Source of the DNA: Metarhizium brunneum
Lineage: Eukaryota > Ascomycota > Sordariomycetes > Hypocreales > Clavicipitaceae
DNA: 64,000 nt
Direction of reading: 5' to 3'
NCBI RefSeq assembly: GCF_013426205.1
Contig: NC_089426.1
Coordinates: 3,658,001-3,722,000 of the forward strand
How positions within the stretch are numbered: position 1 is the stretch's first letter; each line of letters starts with the position of its first letter. Shown one piece after another: positions 48,650 through 60,984 of this stretch. Position numbers and translations under genes: made by a program. The notes under the pieces are model-generated. The model did no database searches and was not told the origin of the DNA. It saw nothing but the letters and a program-made list of their open reading frames with translations.

Positions 48650-50183
48650 GGACAGTAGCTGAAGCTGTAGGGGGGCACTCCTTTATACGACGAAGTGAAC
48701 CACGGATCAGAATGAGCTGCAACAGTCTTGTCTAATTATTACGTTTTTCCGCTTCCTGATCTATACAGACACTTGCTTGAAAGAAAGACCAAGGTGCGTG
48801 ATAACGCTGCTAAGACTACGCAACAACAGCTAAGCCACGGGGTTTGGGTGGGCATTGGACAACCTAGTCAAAGGCCCGAGGAATCATGACACATTGGTCC
48901 GATTGTCAGCTCGCCACACAAAATGTTGAGACAGGACACAATATATTACAGATCATGTCGGCTTAGTCGCAGAGTCGCAGTCGCTGATTTGCTGAGGAAA
49001 CGCGCCACAGTGATTGTGCTTTTCAGCTCTTCCACCATGAGCTGATGGATCGTGGATTCGTGCCAATGTTGGTTCCCACCGTCTTTTGCACTCTTTGTTT
49101 TCTCCCCCTTTTTTTCTTGGCTTCCAACTCTTTCCTTAGTCGAACAACAGAGTCTCTGGAGCTTGTTCACATCGGCGTTGATGCCAATGCTGACTGGCAT
49201 CTTACACGCGGCTCCTCACCGCCTCGTACTGGTTCGCCTCACCTTCAGGAAAAGCTAGGCTGATTCTGAGTTTTGGTCATTTTGCCCCCCAACTTTTGAA
49301 TTGTCATCTGTCTTTCCAACCTCATGATTTTCTTGCTCTTAATAAATCGCCTAGTTGTTTGGGTCTGGTCGCAACAACCACTTGAAGACCGATCTGCCAC
49401 AGTGAAAGCGGATGCTGGCTCATCAGTTTATATTTTTGCAATACGGATCTATGTTGTTTCCTACTTTGCCATTTTGTGTCGTCACAGCTGGTCGCAGTCT
49501 GATTTTCCAACCAACAATGTACATTTGACAGTCTCTATCGCCTCTGACAACAAAGTACCTTTCTCATCACCACGGCCAAATGGAGGTAACGGTCGAACAA
49601 TAACCCCCCCCTCTCCGTATTCCTAAACCGATGCGGCCCGGCTGACATGGTAAAGTTTTCCTGTTGGAAGTCAATCGCACTCTATCGCGACCCCTTTTCC
49701 CGGTCGTTGGCATGCCTAGTGAAGCGTGACAGGGTTCGACGTCACCAACGCCAACGCCGACGTACCGAGAAGTACTTTTTTTTTCTTTGCCTCTCCCTTG
49801 TCGCCAGCGTGACTGAGTATGTGAGCCTATTTTCGTATGCCTTGTCGCTTTCTCTGTTCGGTGCGGTCTTTATAACGCGTTATAAGATGATTGTCATCCC
49901 CTCTGCACTGCAAACCACGCCAAATAGTCTCTCTTCTTTACTTCAGAATACCCTCCCATATATTGCTGCTCCCCTGGTATCTCTTTTTTTCTACTCTAAT
50001 AACAGCGTTATTCGAAAACAGGACATACTAAATTGACAGCATTTATTCCCAGGTATACATTCATGTATCCCAAGCCGACGAATGTGGCAAGTTGACTAAC
50101 AACCTTGGCTGTGACAGCTTCATACACCAACACATCTCTTTGCTCTTAAACACCAACTCATTATAGCGTGATAATAAGAATCT
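48650..50183. other. Intergenic region, pyrimidine-rich on the right
   Basis: No gene is seen. From about 49060 to 50030 the top strand is T/C-rich with T9-T10 tracts, as in a promoter and leader for the small frame at 50184. Confidence 0.4.
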
Positions 50184-50429
50184 ATGGCTGAGCAGCCCAC
50201 ATTTTCTGTCGAGGTGGTGGTGGCTATTGCCATCGGCGTTCCAGCACTTCTTATCGCCCTATTGACACTCTGGATTGCATACCTGACACTGAGGCATTCC
50301 GACGATCCCCGACGCCAGAGACGAGACCGAAACACCTTCTCCATGCTGCCATTGATGTCATATGGCATGGCAGGACTGGCTCCTCCCATGATGCCAGTCC
50401 GTCCAAGAGCTGCTCGGCTGCTCAACTAA
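50184..50429 (+). CDS. Possible small membrane protein, 81 aa
   Basis: The frame encodes MAEQPTFSVEVVVAIAIGVP followed by a hydrophobic helix (about residues 9-34, ending LWIAYLTLRH), then a basic DDPRRQRRDRN segment and a Pro/Met-rich tail. One membrane helix with a positive flank predicts a short single-pass protein. Similar small proteins with an IGVP-type helix exist in Hypocreales, but I do not assign a family. The preceding pyrimidine-rich leader supports transcription; the short length limits certainty. Confidence 0.45.
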   Translation: MAEQPTFSVEVVVAIAIGVPALLIALLTLWIAYLTLRHSDDPRRQRRDRNTFSMLPLMSYGMAGLAPPMMPVRPRAARLLN

Positions 50430-53103
50430 AAAATATTATTCCAAGGAGAGTCCACTTGTCTGGGGTGAGGCAACATGTCGCAGGGCATTTCCATTCATTA
50501 GCAATTCTTCTCATGCATGAGACACGAATGTCTCCAAAGTCAGTTCCAACTCTGAGGTACGGCACGACATCAATTTTGATACAGACTTGAATTTTAGACG
50601 AAGCCTAGAAGGAGAATAGGATGAAGCGGGAGGCAAGGCAAGGCAAGGCCAGGCAATATTGCTGAAACGGGAATCCGGCATACATGTCAGGCTACTATAG
50701 AGGATTTGACCGAGCCAGTATTGCCAGTTGGCCATAAAGCCGCCTACTCCTTGACGCCTTATCCGAAACCTTGGCACACTAGAATGTCGACACGCCGGTC
50801 CATATTTCTCGGTGTCCAAGGTTGTCCATTCTCTACCAAACTCGTTCATCCGCCCCAGACCACATCAGCCCTCGAATCCAGGCATCTCCAAAAGCAGGTG
50901 CAGTCTCATTGCCTGCCAGTGTTTCCCGGTGCTTGAATTTCTTTCACACACTCTCATTCTTGATACCCGCACAAATTTTCTTTGTATCTCTCTGTGTAAA
51001 AACCTAGACATGGATAGCGCAAGGCATTTCTAGATACCAGCAAGCTATAGATGAATACGAACCAATGCATGCCCACCGCACCAGACTCTTTTCTTCTACA
51101 CAAGGCGAGGTGACAGGCCAAAGTAGCCGTGGCTTAAGAAACAGTCAGCCCCTGATGACTTTGTAGTTGTCAACCGCCAGCCACCATTTCCATCCGCATT
51201 CCAGAGACTGACACGGGCCGCGGCGCCTACGACACGACTGGCGTGCCGAAGCCCATTGAGTTTGCCAGCTCTGACGACCAACCTGGTTGCTGCTGAGAGC
51301 CCACGCCGCCAGCTGAAGCCCAACAGTCAAGACGGCAAACTGCACAGTGGCCAGACGATTAAGGTGGCGCCGTCGCCTGGAATGCGCTAGTCCACGAAGG
51401 GGAAATACAACCAGACGGTGTTGCATGAATGTCCTCGGCTGTCGGGGTGTTGGAAATGGCAAATCTACGTCAGGTACGTTCAATCTTACCCACGCGTACC
51501 TTGACCACCGTCCAAAGTCTACGCATGGAAATTTTGTCGTGGCGAATTCGTCTTCGTGTCGTGGTGTCTGATAGATAGATGCCCGCGACCGAGGCCCTTG
51601 CCTACATGTACAGGTTACGACGCGGCCAGGCGTCTCAGCGTGCGTGCGTACGTCGTCTCCAAGGCTTGGGTCAAGTTGTCGTTGAGCAGCAGCCGGACGA
51701 TTGACAGCTGCTGGTGGGTACCCGGGAGTCGCGGGGACACGATGCCGCCCGCAGTCGTGCCAGTCTTCTTGGCCTGCGCGTCAACCCGCGTGGCTGAGTC
51801 TCCGGCGTGAGCAAACGAGTTTGTGGCAGCATTGCCACGGCGATGACGGCAGCCAGCCTCCCGGTAGGGCTGGGTACGCGTATATTTTGCGGTGGTCTGG
51901 CCGTCAGCACGCTGTCAGCGCTTGGGTTCGCAGGGTCAGATTATAGATATTGCGGCCAGGTTTGGCCCCGTAGCTTTCCATGTTGCCGGATTTGCCGTGG
52001 CGCCGACCAGCCTTGGCACGCGTCAAGGTGCTTGTGTGTACTCCGTACAGTGGTGTGCGTGTTGTGTAAGTCATCTCGGCGCATGTCACGGCAAGTATTG
52101 ACTTCTCACGCACAAAGGGGGGAGGCGGCTCGGTGTCCTGGGCGAATCATTTTGAACGGCTGGGGCTTGGGGAACAGTCACGCGTCAATTGCACACGCAG
52201 CCGCAGAGACAGCCCTGGCTTTGCATTATCAGCACACGGGGTCATCATTCATGGCCTGGGGATAGCACGCAGCACGTCACGGTTCTCTGGTTTGGATACG
52301 ACCAGGTACTTGAGTACTCGGTGTGGTTGATTGGGCCCTACCCTAGTGCCGTGTTTGCACGCGCATTTGCGTTTGAGATGACAAAAAACGCAATAAAGAA
52401 AATAACATGTCTGATCCTTTACCCATACAGGGCTACGTTAAAAAAACATACAAGTCGAAGCAGCATAAATTTACTATACCATGCCGTATTCTGTGTCCAT
52501 CTTTTCATCTGTAGCTCAGTCCAATTTGTTGTCCATGGTGTTCCCGCCATCAAACTCACCTTGCCCTCCCCAATGTGACATATGCTAAAGGATAGAACAG
52601 CATGATGCTCCTTCGGCATCCGATGGAGGGTCCTCCACTTTTGTCCAACGTAAACCACCGCCCCCCCCCCAAGTTCCAACTCATGAACAACACTACGTAG
52701 TAATCGAGACAGAGGAGGCGATAAGAAGCCAGTCACACAACACCCACGGGCGGGAGGGGGACCGCGGTTGATCTGTGGTACCTCAGGTGTGAGATGAGAT
52801 GGCCATGGCACCGTTGGAGTCGCGCAATTGGATACCAGTCTGTAGACATACAACGAGGGTAGGAATCACAAGTCTGACATGGGCCCCGGCACATTTCCAA
52901 CGTAAGTTAGGGAATACAGAGTAAATTTTTCACCAATGTCTAGGCCCTTTGCGAAACCGACGCATTTGACCAAGGGCCTTGATCAGGACCACCTCGAGGG
53001 AGCAGCCATGGCAATGCCAGCCAATTCACACTTCCCAACACAGTCTCAAAGAATCCAACCACCCGGCTCGCAGGACTGATTCGCTCCCTCATCCATCGGA
53101 CAT
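50430..53103. other. 2.7-kb intergenic region
   Basis: No gene is supported. A GGCAA near-tandem repeat lies at about 50631-50655, GTACTCCGTAC at 52038-52048, and a C9-10 tract near 52661. Open frames on both strands are Arg/Ser-rich without domains. Confidence 0.45.
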
Positions 53104-53606
53104 CTAGGCTTGATAAAACACCTCCTCCATTGGCTTCCACCAACTCGGCACGCCCGCCTCGGAGCTGACAGCCCCAGGCACAACGCTCTCCTGGAAACTG
53201 TCCGTCATCTTCCACCACTCGCGCACCTTGGGGTTCTCTGCCATGCGCTCCATGTCGCCCGCGAAGTCGTAGCCAATGTACTTGTAAGTGCCGAACAGGA
53301 GCCCGGTAATGTCGTCGTAAAAGATGCTGTCTGCGCCGTGTTAGAATCCGGCCCCGCGCTCGCCCAGAGCAACCATAGTAGCCACTTACAGTCTTCGATC
53401 CCACACTGCTTAATCTGCTGGGCCACCTCGGGCCAGACAGCCGCGTGGCAAGCCTTGTACTGGTCCACGCACTCCTTCTTCAGCTTCACGACCTGCGCGA
53501 ACCTCCGGCCAGGATTCTTCGTCCGTGTAGCTGACATGGCCCCGAGTGCAGACTCGTCCACAGAGGGCGATCGCGGGGTCTCAGTGGGAGACGGGGGTTT
53601 CCACAT
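53104..53606 (-). CDS. L-rhamnose mutarotase (RhaM family)
   Basis: Exons 53606-53390 and 53330-53104 give 147 aa; the 59-nt intron (GTAAGT, GCAG) joins IED-YSIFYDD in phase. From the inner Met24 the protein would be 124 aa, closer to bacterial RhaM (about 104 aa); either start is possible. The family pattern is clear: VVKLKKECVDQYKACHAAVWPEV with the conserved His and Trp-Pro-Glu, YSIFYDDITGLLFGTYKYIG, VREWWKMTDSF, and the end WWKPMEEVFYQA. RhaM converts the alpha and beta anomers of L-rhamnose before isomerisation or oxidation. The other rhamnose genes are not in the window. The fungal protein lacks a signal peptide, so it acts in the cytosol. Confidence 0.88.
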
Positions 53607-55469
53607 GGTGGCTTCTGAAGGGCGCTTGACAGGCTGGCAGGCTGGCGGGTTGACGGATGACAGCTTTGTGACGTAGCAGCCCCAGCAGTCTAGCGGCTTG
53701 CCTTGCCTGAATGAGACGCTCGCTGCTCTGATCTCAGCAAGTTTGCCCGCAAAGTAGGGAGCAGATGGGGCGGTCTGTGGATAAACAAGGCGAAAATGGA
53801 GACGAGTGAGGGATCAAAGTTTGGGAGAGAGGGAAAAAAAAAAATCTTCGAGCTGTCAGGACAGATGCAAGACCTAAATAAACCAGGTCCCAAGGTCTAA
53901 GGTCAAGATGGAAGGAACGCAGTCAGCCCGGCGCCACTTTCCCGTCGGGGATTTTCAAATTCGGCCCCCAATACTACTACTCAAGTACCCAGGTACTCAA
54001 ACCAGCAAGGTAATAAAGTCTAAACTACAGTACGGAGTGCATTCGGCGGAGTAATAATTACTCAAGCCAGAGCTTCGGGCTGCGAGCTGTGGGTTGCGGT
54101 TTGTGCGGGCATTTCATCTTCCCGTCCCCCCCAAGCTTCCTCGGACACAACAAAGTACCAGACTCCGTAACGTGTCTCCAGCCATGGGGGCACGAGTGCG
54201 CCACCCGCAGCAACAGCCATCACAGCACACAAACAAAGCCAACTTTATGCAAGCCAAATGTCGGACTTGTACTCCGTAGATACTACCCATCACAAACGAC
54301 CGACCGATCCAGGCGGGCGAGGTGGTGGCACAGGATCCTAGTTCGTCGGACTCAGCCTGCCATCTCGTCTACTCCGTAGATGCCACCTGTTTCACTCGGC
54401 GCCCAAGTATGTATGTATACGTTGACATGTACGGTCAATCCTTCCCCCGCGCGGCTGCCAAGCTTAAACCCGAGGTAGTCTGGTTGTTTTGCTTCCCGCG
54501 TCCTGGCTACTAGCTTGCCGTGGAGCTTGCCGAGCAACAAAGACGCATGCACGGCTCCCGCTAATACATAAGCTTCCAACCTTGACCACGCACGACTTTG
54601 AGAGCGGGGGGGTCTGGGTGATGGCATCACCATCCCGTCACCCCCGGCATCGTCTAGTACCAGACAGCTTACCAACCACCCCGTCCCCAAGCACATCGGT
54701 ACCGACACTTCCCACCTTGATCCGTTAAACCCGAAGACGCTGTTGACCTCGGCTAGCTCGACGTCCCCTCACCTTACGCATTCGGCCTGGCTGTTAATAA
54801 TGAGAAACAGGGTGCAAATGGAGATTGGGTTTAAGCAACTACATGCAAATCCGGCCGCATGGCACTGGCATATCATGCTGACACATACATACATACATAC
54901 TACTATGCATATCCCTTCCCATTGTTCACGATCCACCTTGGACCCGCGTCCATATGTGGCTGGGGTTTTATAACGATCCGAGCTGGCCATGAAACGCACT
55001 CAAGGGCAATAATGATGTGTCAGATTTACGTTCGAAAGAATTCAGCACATGGAGACATCATGTACATGAAGAAGGAGCGTCGTATTGTGGGTATATAATG
55101 TAGAAACCAGGATAACAAACACGCCGAAATGATGTCAAGAAACTCCAATGATATGTTCCACCTAAAGGAGCGTAACGCAACGTATGCCGTCGCTCAAAGC
55201 CATCCGGTGCAGTGCCAACCACTGCCATGCTGCTGGGCACGTCCTCGGACGTAGTCCAAACAAAAACGCCAATAAATCAATCCAGTACGGTATATCTATA
55301 CACTTGGGTATTTCGAAGTCGTCCAACCCCCGAGCTCAATTTTCGATGCCGTCGCCACCCACTCCGAGTGGATGTTGACTGCACTCCGAATAACCTGGGC
55401 CGGGCAGTCGAAAGCCATGCCTGTCGCCATATCCATTTTCGACATATAGTTTGGGTTTCCTTAATTTTC
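53607..55469. other. 1.9-kb intergenic region with dispersed motif copies
   Basis: No gene is seen. TACTCCGTAG copies are at 54270-54278 and 54370-54378, with partial ones near 54031 and 54165. A (CATA)n microsatellite lies at 54883-54900. The segment next to 53606 must hold the mutarotase promoter. Confidence 0.45.
54883..54900. repeat. Tetranucleotide repeat (CATA)n
   Basis: About four and a half CATA units in non-coding DNA. Confidence 0.8.
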
Positions 55470-56567
55470 TTACTTCTTGGAGTCGTCGTACAGCGGCGGT
55501 GCCTCAGCTTCCTCCACCATCAGGCCAACCTTCTCTGACGTCATCGCCTCCTCACTGGCGGTTTGTACAGCTTGTCCTCTGCTATACGGGCACAAACCAA
55601 AACGGCCGTCTCTCTTGCCTCGGATACACGATGTAAGTTGGAAAAATACACTACATACAGCCATGGCAAGCCTATCGATGCATTAGCAAGGGTCGACCAA
55701 CTGGAAAACAATTCAAGGGGCAAGGAGGGAGGGAACTGACAGAGCTACGCTAACGCCAGCCGTTATACCCATAAGGACAGGCAGAAAGATTTGAGCAGCA
55801 ATGTTGGTGATGAGGCGTCCCCATTCGTGCCGGTGCTTGCCACCAAAGTTCTGATGCGGGTGCTTATGATGAGCCTCGGGCGCATCGTCAGACTGAGGCC
55901 GGATAGGGTAGCTCTCAAGGTATTCCTTGTTCTTGTCATGGTAAGGTCGGCGATGGCAGCCCTTGAATGGCTTGAAGCTCTTTAGGGCCTTGAAGACCTC
56001 CTCCATGACTTCCTTCGCGGTACAAGCCATTGAATTGCAACTAGACGATTTGGTCGATGTAGTGTCCACATCAGTAATGGCGATTTCGCCCGAAGGCGCC
56101 TTGACAAGCTTCACATTAACAACAGGGACGTTGTCAACAAATCGGTTTCCCACTTCGATGACCCGCAGTTCAACATCGAGAATCTGAATGTAAGAATCCT
56201 GCTCCATAAATTCTGGTGCAACCGCTAAGCTGTATCCCAGTTTCTGCTTTGCTGATTCACCATCGGTACTTTCAACAACGGCAGCCAGATCGCCATGCCA
56301 GGGATCGGCATTGGGGTAAACTTCGAATCCATTTAGTAATAGCCTCGTGTGGTCGACCACGTCGAGGTTCAATTGCAAATGGCTATTTTTGCCTTCACAT
56401 TGCTTGCACGGAACAGAAACCTTGTGAGATTCTGCTGGAACTGGCAGTGACAATGGTCCAGCATGGATAGGGAGCGCTTTGAATATGTTCTCGTCCGCTT
56501 CGGAAAGCTCGGGGATGATGACGAATCCAGCGGCCGCGACCGCGAAGGCGAGCGGCGTAAGGTGCAT
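55470..56567 (-). CDS. DUF7728-type type I membrane protein
   Basis: Exons 56567-55741 and 55671-55470 encode 342 aa; the 69-nt intron (GTCAGT, GATAG) falls inside the membrane helix and keeps phase. A signal peptide MHLTPLAFAVAAAGFVI starts the protein. The lumenal part has CKQCEGKNSHLQLNLDV, LLLNGFEVYPNADPW, SLAVAPEFMEQDS and LRVIEVGNRFVDNVP, a beta-rich block typical of the fungal DUF7728 domain, then a His/Lys-rich linker. One helix (about residues 258-290, starting LPVLMGITAGVSVALL) is followed by a cytosolic tail ending in EKVGLMVEEAEAPPLYDD. The domain is common in filamentous ascomycetes and its role is unknown; secretory-pathway location is inferred from the signal and helix. A second intron in the tail cannot be fully excluded. 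Confidence 0.83.
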
Positions 56568-57861
56568 TTTGAGGTAGCCGCAGTGCCTGCCTAGATGCGT
56601 TGGCAATGTTCAATGTGAAAGAAAAAAAGTATAAAGCGGTAAAGAGCGGTTCTTTAGTGTCGTACAGCAGATATAGGAAGCAGGTTGTGAAGGGAAGAAG
56701 AGGAAGACCCGGCGTGGCGGTTGGGAAACAAGAGAATATGAAGCCAAAACGTATGGTGGACTCGCTCGTACCAGCCGACCCGTTTCCCGATGCGCCAATG
56801 CCGTTTGCCGTTGTAGCTGCTTGCGTAGGGCTTGTCTCGTTCATGCAGCTGCGCACTGTACGCAGTGGCACTGGAAGGTCCGGGACCGATTTGAGAGGCG
56901 AACAGGGAAGGGACTGCGCTGAGAACCCCACCCTGCCGCTGGTCCCTATTCAAGCGCCCCTTCAAGCGCCGCCACACCACGGAGCTCTTGAGCTGTCGCA
57001 TGACTGACTGCAAATACAACTTTCATGGCATTAATTACCCAGCTGCACGCGCCTTGTGTGCCCTTGATTGACCTCAAGGTCATGTGGCGGCCATATTGTC
57101 TGTGGCCCTCACCAGCATCCCTTCTCCCTGTCATTCCTGTTAGCTTCTTTTTTGTCTTTGGGACAAGTGTTTCTTCTTCCTCCGTGCGACGTCCTCAGTT
57201 CCTGTCCCGGCTTCTACGGACCAGAGTGCTTGGCATTGCCGGCATGGCCCCACATCGCCGCTACATCGAATCCTGATTTGGCATTTCTGATAGACACGTA
57301 CTCCGTACCAGTCTCACTTTCCGTACAGTGCATGCTTGGCAATCGACGGGCAGCCATAATCTCCGTATTCGTAACGCCGTTTGTCAGGAATCTTGTCTCG
57401 CAAGTCTCTTGGAACAGCAGACACTCTAAACATGACAAACCATGTGTGGTACGACGTTGTTAGCGCCCTACAAGGCTAGCCTGTATTGCGTTTTGAACAT
57501 ATCATTTCGCCGTACACATACTCCGTTTGAATCACTTTCAAGAGCCGACATCTATAACTAGCTAATCACCATCTGTATCTGTCAGGCACTCTGCAAATAA
57601 TAATGCATGCGAAAAGTCATTCTGAGATAATACCATACATGCCACTTCGGTTTGCCAAGTTTCAAAAAAAAAACAATAACCTTGTCGCAGCCACCTGCAT
57701 TAAGAAATCCCCTTTCTCGACAACACATGATTCGTAGTTTCATATGAATAAACCAGTTTAACCGTATCTGTCAAGGGTTACCAAGGTGAACACAACAGGC
57801 TTTTATGGGTCGATCATATTGATTGACGAAGCAAAAGCTAAATCCCTTTTGTCAACGAACA
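56568..57861. other. 1.3-kb intergenic region
   Basis: This holds the promoter of the DUF7728 gene; the minus strand has a CTTTATACT element near 56628-56636, about 65 nt before the start codon. ACGTACTCCGTACC lies around 57297-57308, with further CTCCGTA variants near 57361 and 57520. No gene is seen. Confidence 0.45.
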
Positions 57862-60800
57862 CTACCTCCTGCTCCATGGCAAGTATCCTTTCAATTTCTG
57901 GAACACTTCCCTTGCCCTCCTTGGCCAATTACCTCCCTCCACCACGCCAGCACCAAGCTGGGCGACGCTCTGGTGCCGATGAATCGGCGAATCGCTTCCC
58001 CACGGAAAGTTTGGATTGCTGGGCAAGCTTGTTTCTGACTGCGGTCCTATCCCATCCGTGGGTCGAGGATGGTTCGAAATTCCCGGTCTTGGAGAATCTT
58101 CACCGCTTCTCACCAAAGTTGAAAATGTGGTGGGTGCAGGGTCGGGATCTATCTGTCCGTTAGCGAGGTCCCAGTTTGGGGCGAAAATTGAATAATCAGG
58201 CCCTTACTTGATATTATATTGGACAAAGATGTTATTCCGGGGTCATTGGAGTTTGGTAGAGAAAGGCACCGAGTTACTGTCGCTGTGCCATTATCAAAGG
58301 TGGCACAACTGGCCGACGTGCTACTGACGTCAAGGCTAGACGATCCATTGACCATTGTGTCGGTGCAGATTGGCACTAACGTCACCGTCGTAACTTCAAC
58401 ACCAGAGTGATCGGTGTATGTAGCCGACGGCACAATCTCTGTTTCGGTCGTGTTTGGATACAGAATTGTGCTCTTAACTACCGAAGGCACTCCAGGTTGA
58501 CCCGATTCTGTTCCAGTAAAGGATGATGTATTTGTCGGCCAGAGTGTGATCTCACTTGGACTTAAAGTCTCAGATTGACTAGAAATGAATACACTATCGC
58601 TTAGCCTATTCGTTGTAAGGTTCACACCCTGCGTCCTACTCGATGAAAGTACTGTTGACCCAGTGGTAACGGTAATTTGTTTGGGCGACTCTGTGGTTGC
58701 GTCCGGATCACCAGAGCTTGTTGGAGCTGGCAATCCAGTAGTTGAGTTGGTCCATCTAGGCGTGCTTGTGGAACTTGAGCCGCCTGAACTGGTTACAAGG
58801 GGGCCGGTGAGTGTAGAAAGCGAAGACGAAGCGCCCGTGAAGACGGATGTGCCAGAATTACCGGTCCCTCGAATAGTAGTGGCTCGCATGCTGCTAGATT
58901 GCTCACTTTGGCTAACCGTGGCGGTCGAGTTTGGTGGCACTCTAATTGTTGACGTCAACTTCCTAGTCAACGTCCTAGTGGAGGTTGCGTTCATGGTGTC
59001 CGTGGAGCTGATCCTGTGAAACCCAGAGGACGATGCAAGTGCGGATGAGTAAATGAGAGATGTAGAGTGTATTGTGTTGCTGTGTAGAGTTTGTTTAAGA
59101 GAAGTGGAATTTGATGGAATTGGAAATGGTGGCAACGTCTTTGTTGTCACATTAGAACCTGGATTGGTAGAAAGCAGAATTGAGCTTGGCTGATAGGTGA
59201 AACGAGTTCTTGAAGAGGTGATTCGAGGTCCGGACGTAGTAATCGAGTTACTATCCGTAGAGTTATGTTCAGTAGGATGCGAAGGAAGGCTACTCCAAGC
59301 TATGCTAGTGATAGTTCTCGTCTGACCAACTGTTGTTGTCCACGGGCTGTGATGACTGATATTGGAGGAAGTAGAAGTGGTATTTTGAAACGGGGGATTT
59401 GTAGATCTCAGAGTAATCGTCTTTGTGGCCCAGGATGAGGTCTCTCCTGATACTTTCGTCGATTGTTGCGACCTGATAGAGGAAACCACGGTACCCAAGG
59501 CAGAGGAACTCATCCATGCGGAACCGGAGCTTCTATTGAGCGAGATGGTTGAATTGGATGGCACTGGAAATGGAGGACTTGGAGAACCCCTGGAAATAGT
59601 GACACTAGATCCTCCATGGGAAAAAAGACTAGTCTCTGTTGGACGGGGAATAGTGACTGAAAGAGAGACAGTCGCGGTTGTAATACCTGTGACTAACGAG
59701 ACGCTGCCTGGCCTTGATGAAACGGATCCTGGCAGAGAGGAGCCTTGTGTGGCAACAGACGAAACAACCGTAGAACTACCAGTTGTACTATTAGACCATG
59801 TGGAGGAAAAGTACGATTTGGTTCTTGGAACGCTATCAGTTTCTGTGGTTGACGATATCGAAGAGCTAACAGAGCCCGAACTGGCCCTGTGGCTGCTCGT
59901 ATGGATTTCTTCAGGACGAGTACTTCCAAATGATGCCGATTCAAGGACGGTGGTCACAATTTCTTGAGAAGAAACGATGATCGTTCTTGTGATGAGCGAT
60001 ATTGGAGGCAACAGTGTTCCTTTGGACAACGAAGTCCATGATGAAGTTGATACGCCCCACGATGCGTTGATATTGCCACTTTGAGTGCTTGTAACTATCT
60101 GAGTGACTGTGGCGATGGAATTAGATGTTTCTGGAGTGGCAGAGTTTTCGTTTGTAGAACTCAAAGTTGCGGTAATAGGCAAATTTGAACTCTCAAATGA
60201 CGCTGCGGAAGAGACTACTGAGTTGGTCACTGTCACCTTCCGAGTCACTGTTGCGGTTCCGAGGCTAGACGCCCCTTCAGCGTTCGAGGTCAAGGTATTG
60301 GTCTTTATGGCTGTGTCTGATGTCAACGTAGCTGTGACAGCAGAGGTGTGACTCGAGAGGGAACTTGGGCTGGTCACGGATTCGGAGTTAGTTGCTCCGT
60401 CTTCGGTAGAAGACGAATGCTCCCGTTCTGTGGAACTGGAAGAAGTCGAAGCCCCTGTCACCCCCAACGCCGAGCTTCTCACCCAGGAGTCTGATTCTGT
60501 CGATAATAATGTCGACTCAGATGCCGACCCAGACGTCGACCCAGACTTGGTGCCTGCTGACCTGGTTACAGTTGAAGCGTAGGTCAATGTGGTGTATTTG
60601 TCACTTGTCGATGGAGGCTGGTTGGTGACGGTCAGAGCTTCTGTGCTGATGGTAGTCACCGAAGTCAAAACTTTGAATTCCCGTATTGTTAGCATCATGT
60701 TTTGTTTTGCCCTTTATGGAACACTCACAAGTAGAAGAACCCGAGCTGATGATCCAAGTTGCGGTCGAAATTGAAGTCTCGTACTGGTATGGAGGCGGAT

Positions 60801-60984
60801 ATCCGTAACCATAGCTCGGTGGCCCATAATCCGGAGGTGAATCGCGAGGGCCAACACCAGAGAGATGGCCAGGTTCAGGACGGGTTCCGTATTCAAAAGG
60901 ATTGCCAAACGCCTGAGTGAAGGAAACTAGAAAACTTAGGATGAGGGCAGGGCCAAAGGCCACGAGCATCATTGGCAGCTTCAT
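57862..60984 (-). CDS. Mucin-like Ser/Thr-rich secreted protein, 1001 aa
   Basis: Exons 60984-60729, 60670-58208 and 58148-57862 give 1001 aa; introns of 58 and 59 nt have CTAAC-type branch sites and fit in phase, and the last one avoids an early stop at 58149. A signal peptide (about residues 1-25, MKLPMMLVAFGPALILSFLV...) is followed by a Pro/Tyr-rich segment PPDYGPPSYGYGYPPPYQY, then about 800 residues made mostly of Ser and Thr with many NxS/T sites. A small Cys-bearing block (VPICTD, SASCATF, VTRCLSL) comes near the end of the second exon, and a mixed C-terminus ends FQKLKGYLPWSRR. There is no GPI-type hydrophobic end, so a secreted, heavily O-glycosylated wall or surface protein is inferred. 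The stop at 57862 could be bypassed by another intron. Confidence 0.78.

Noticed and set aside
46157..56567. Similar signal-peptide starts MHLTSLA and MHLTPLA in two nearby genes
   Set aside because: The similarity is limited to six residues of hydrophobic leader and the mature proteins are unrelated.
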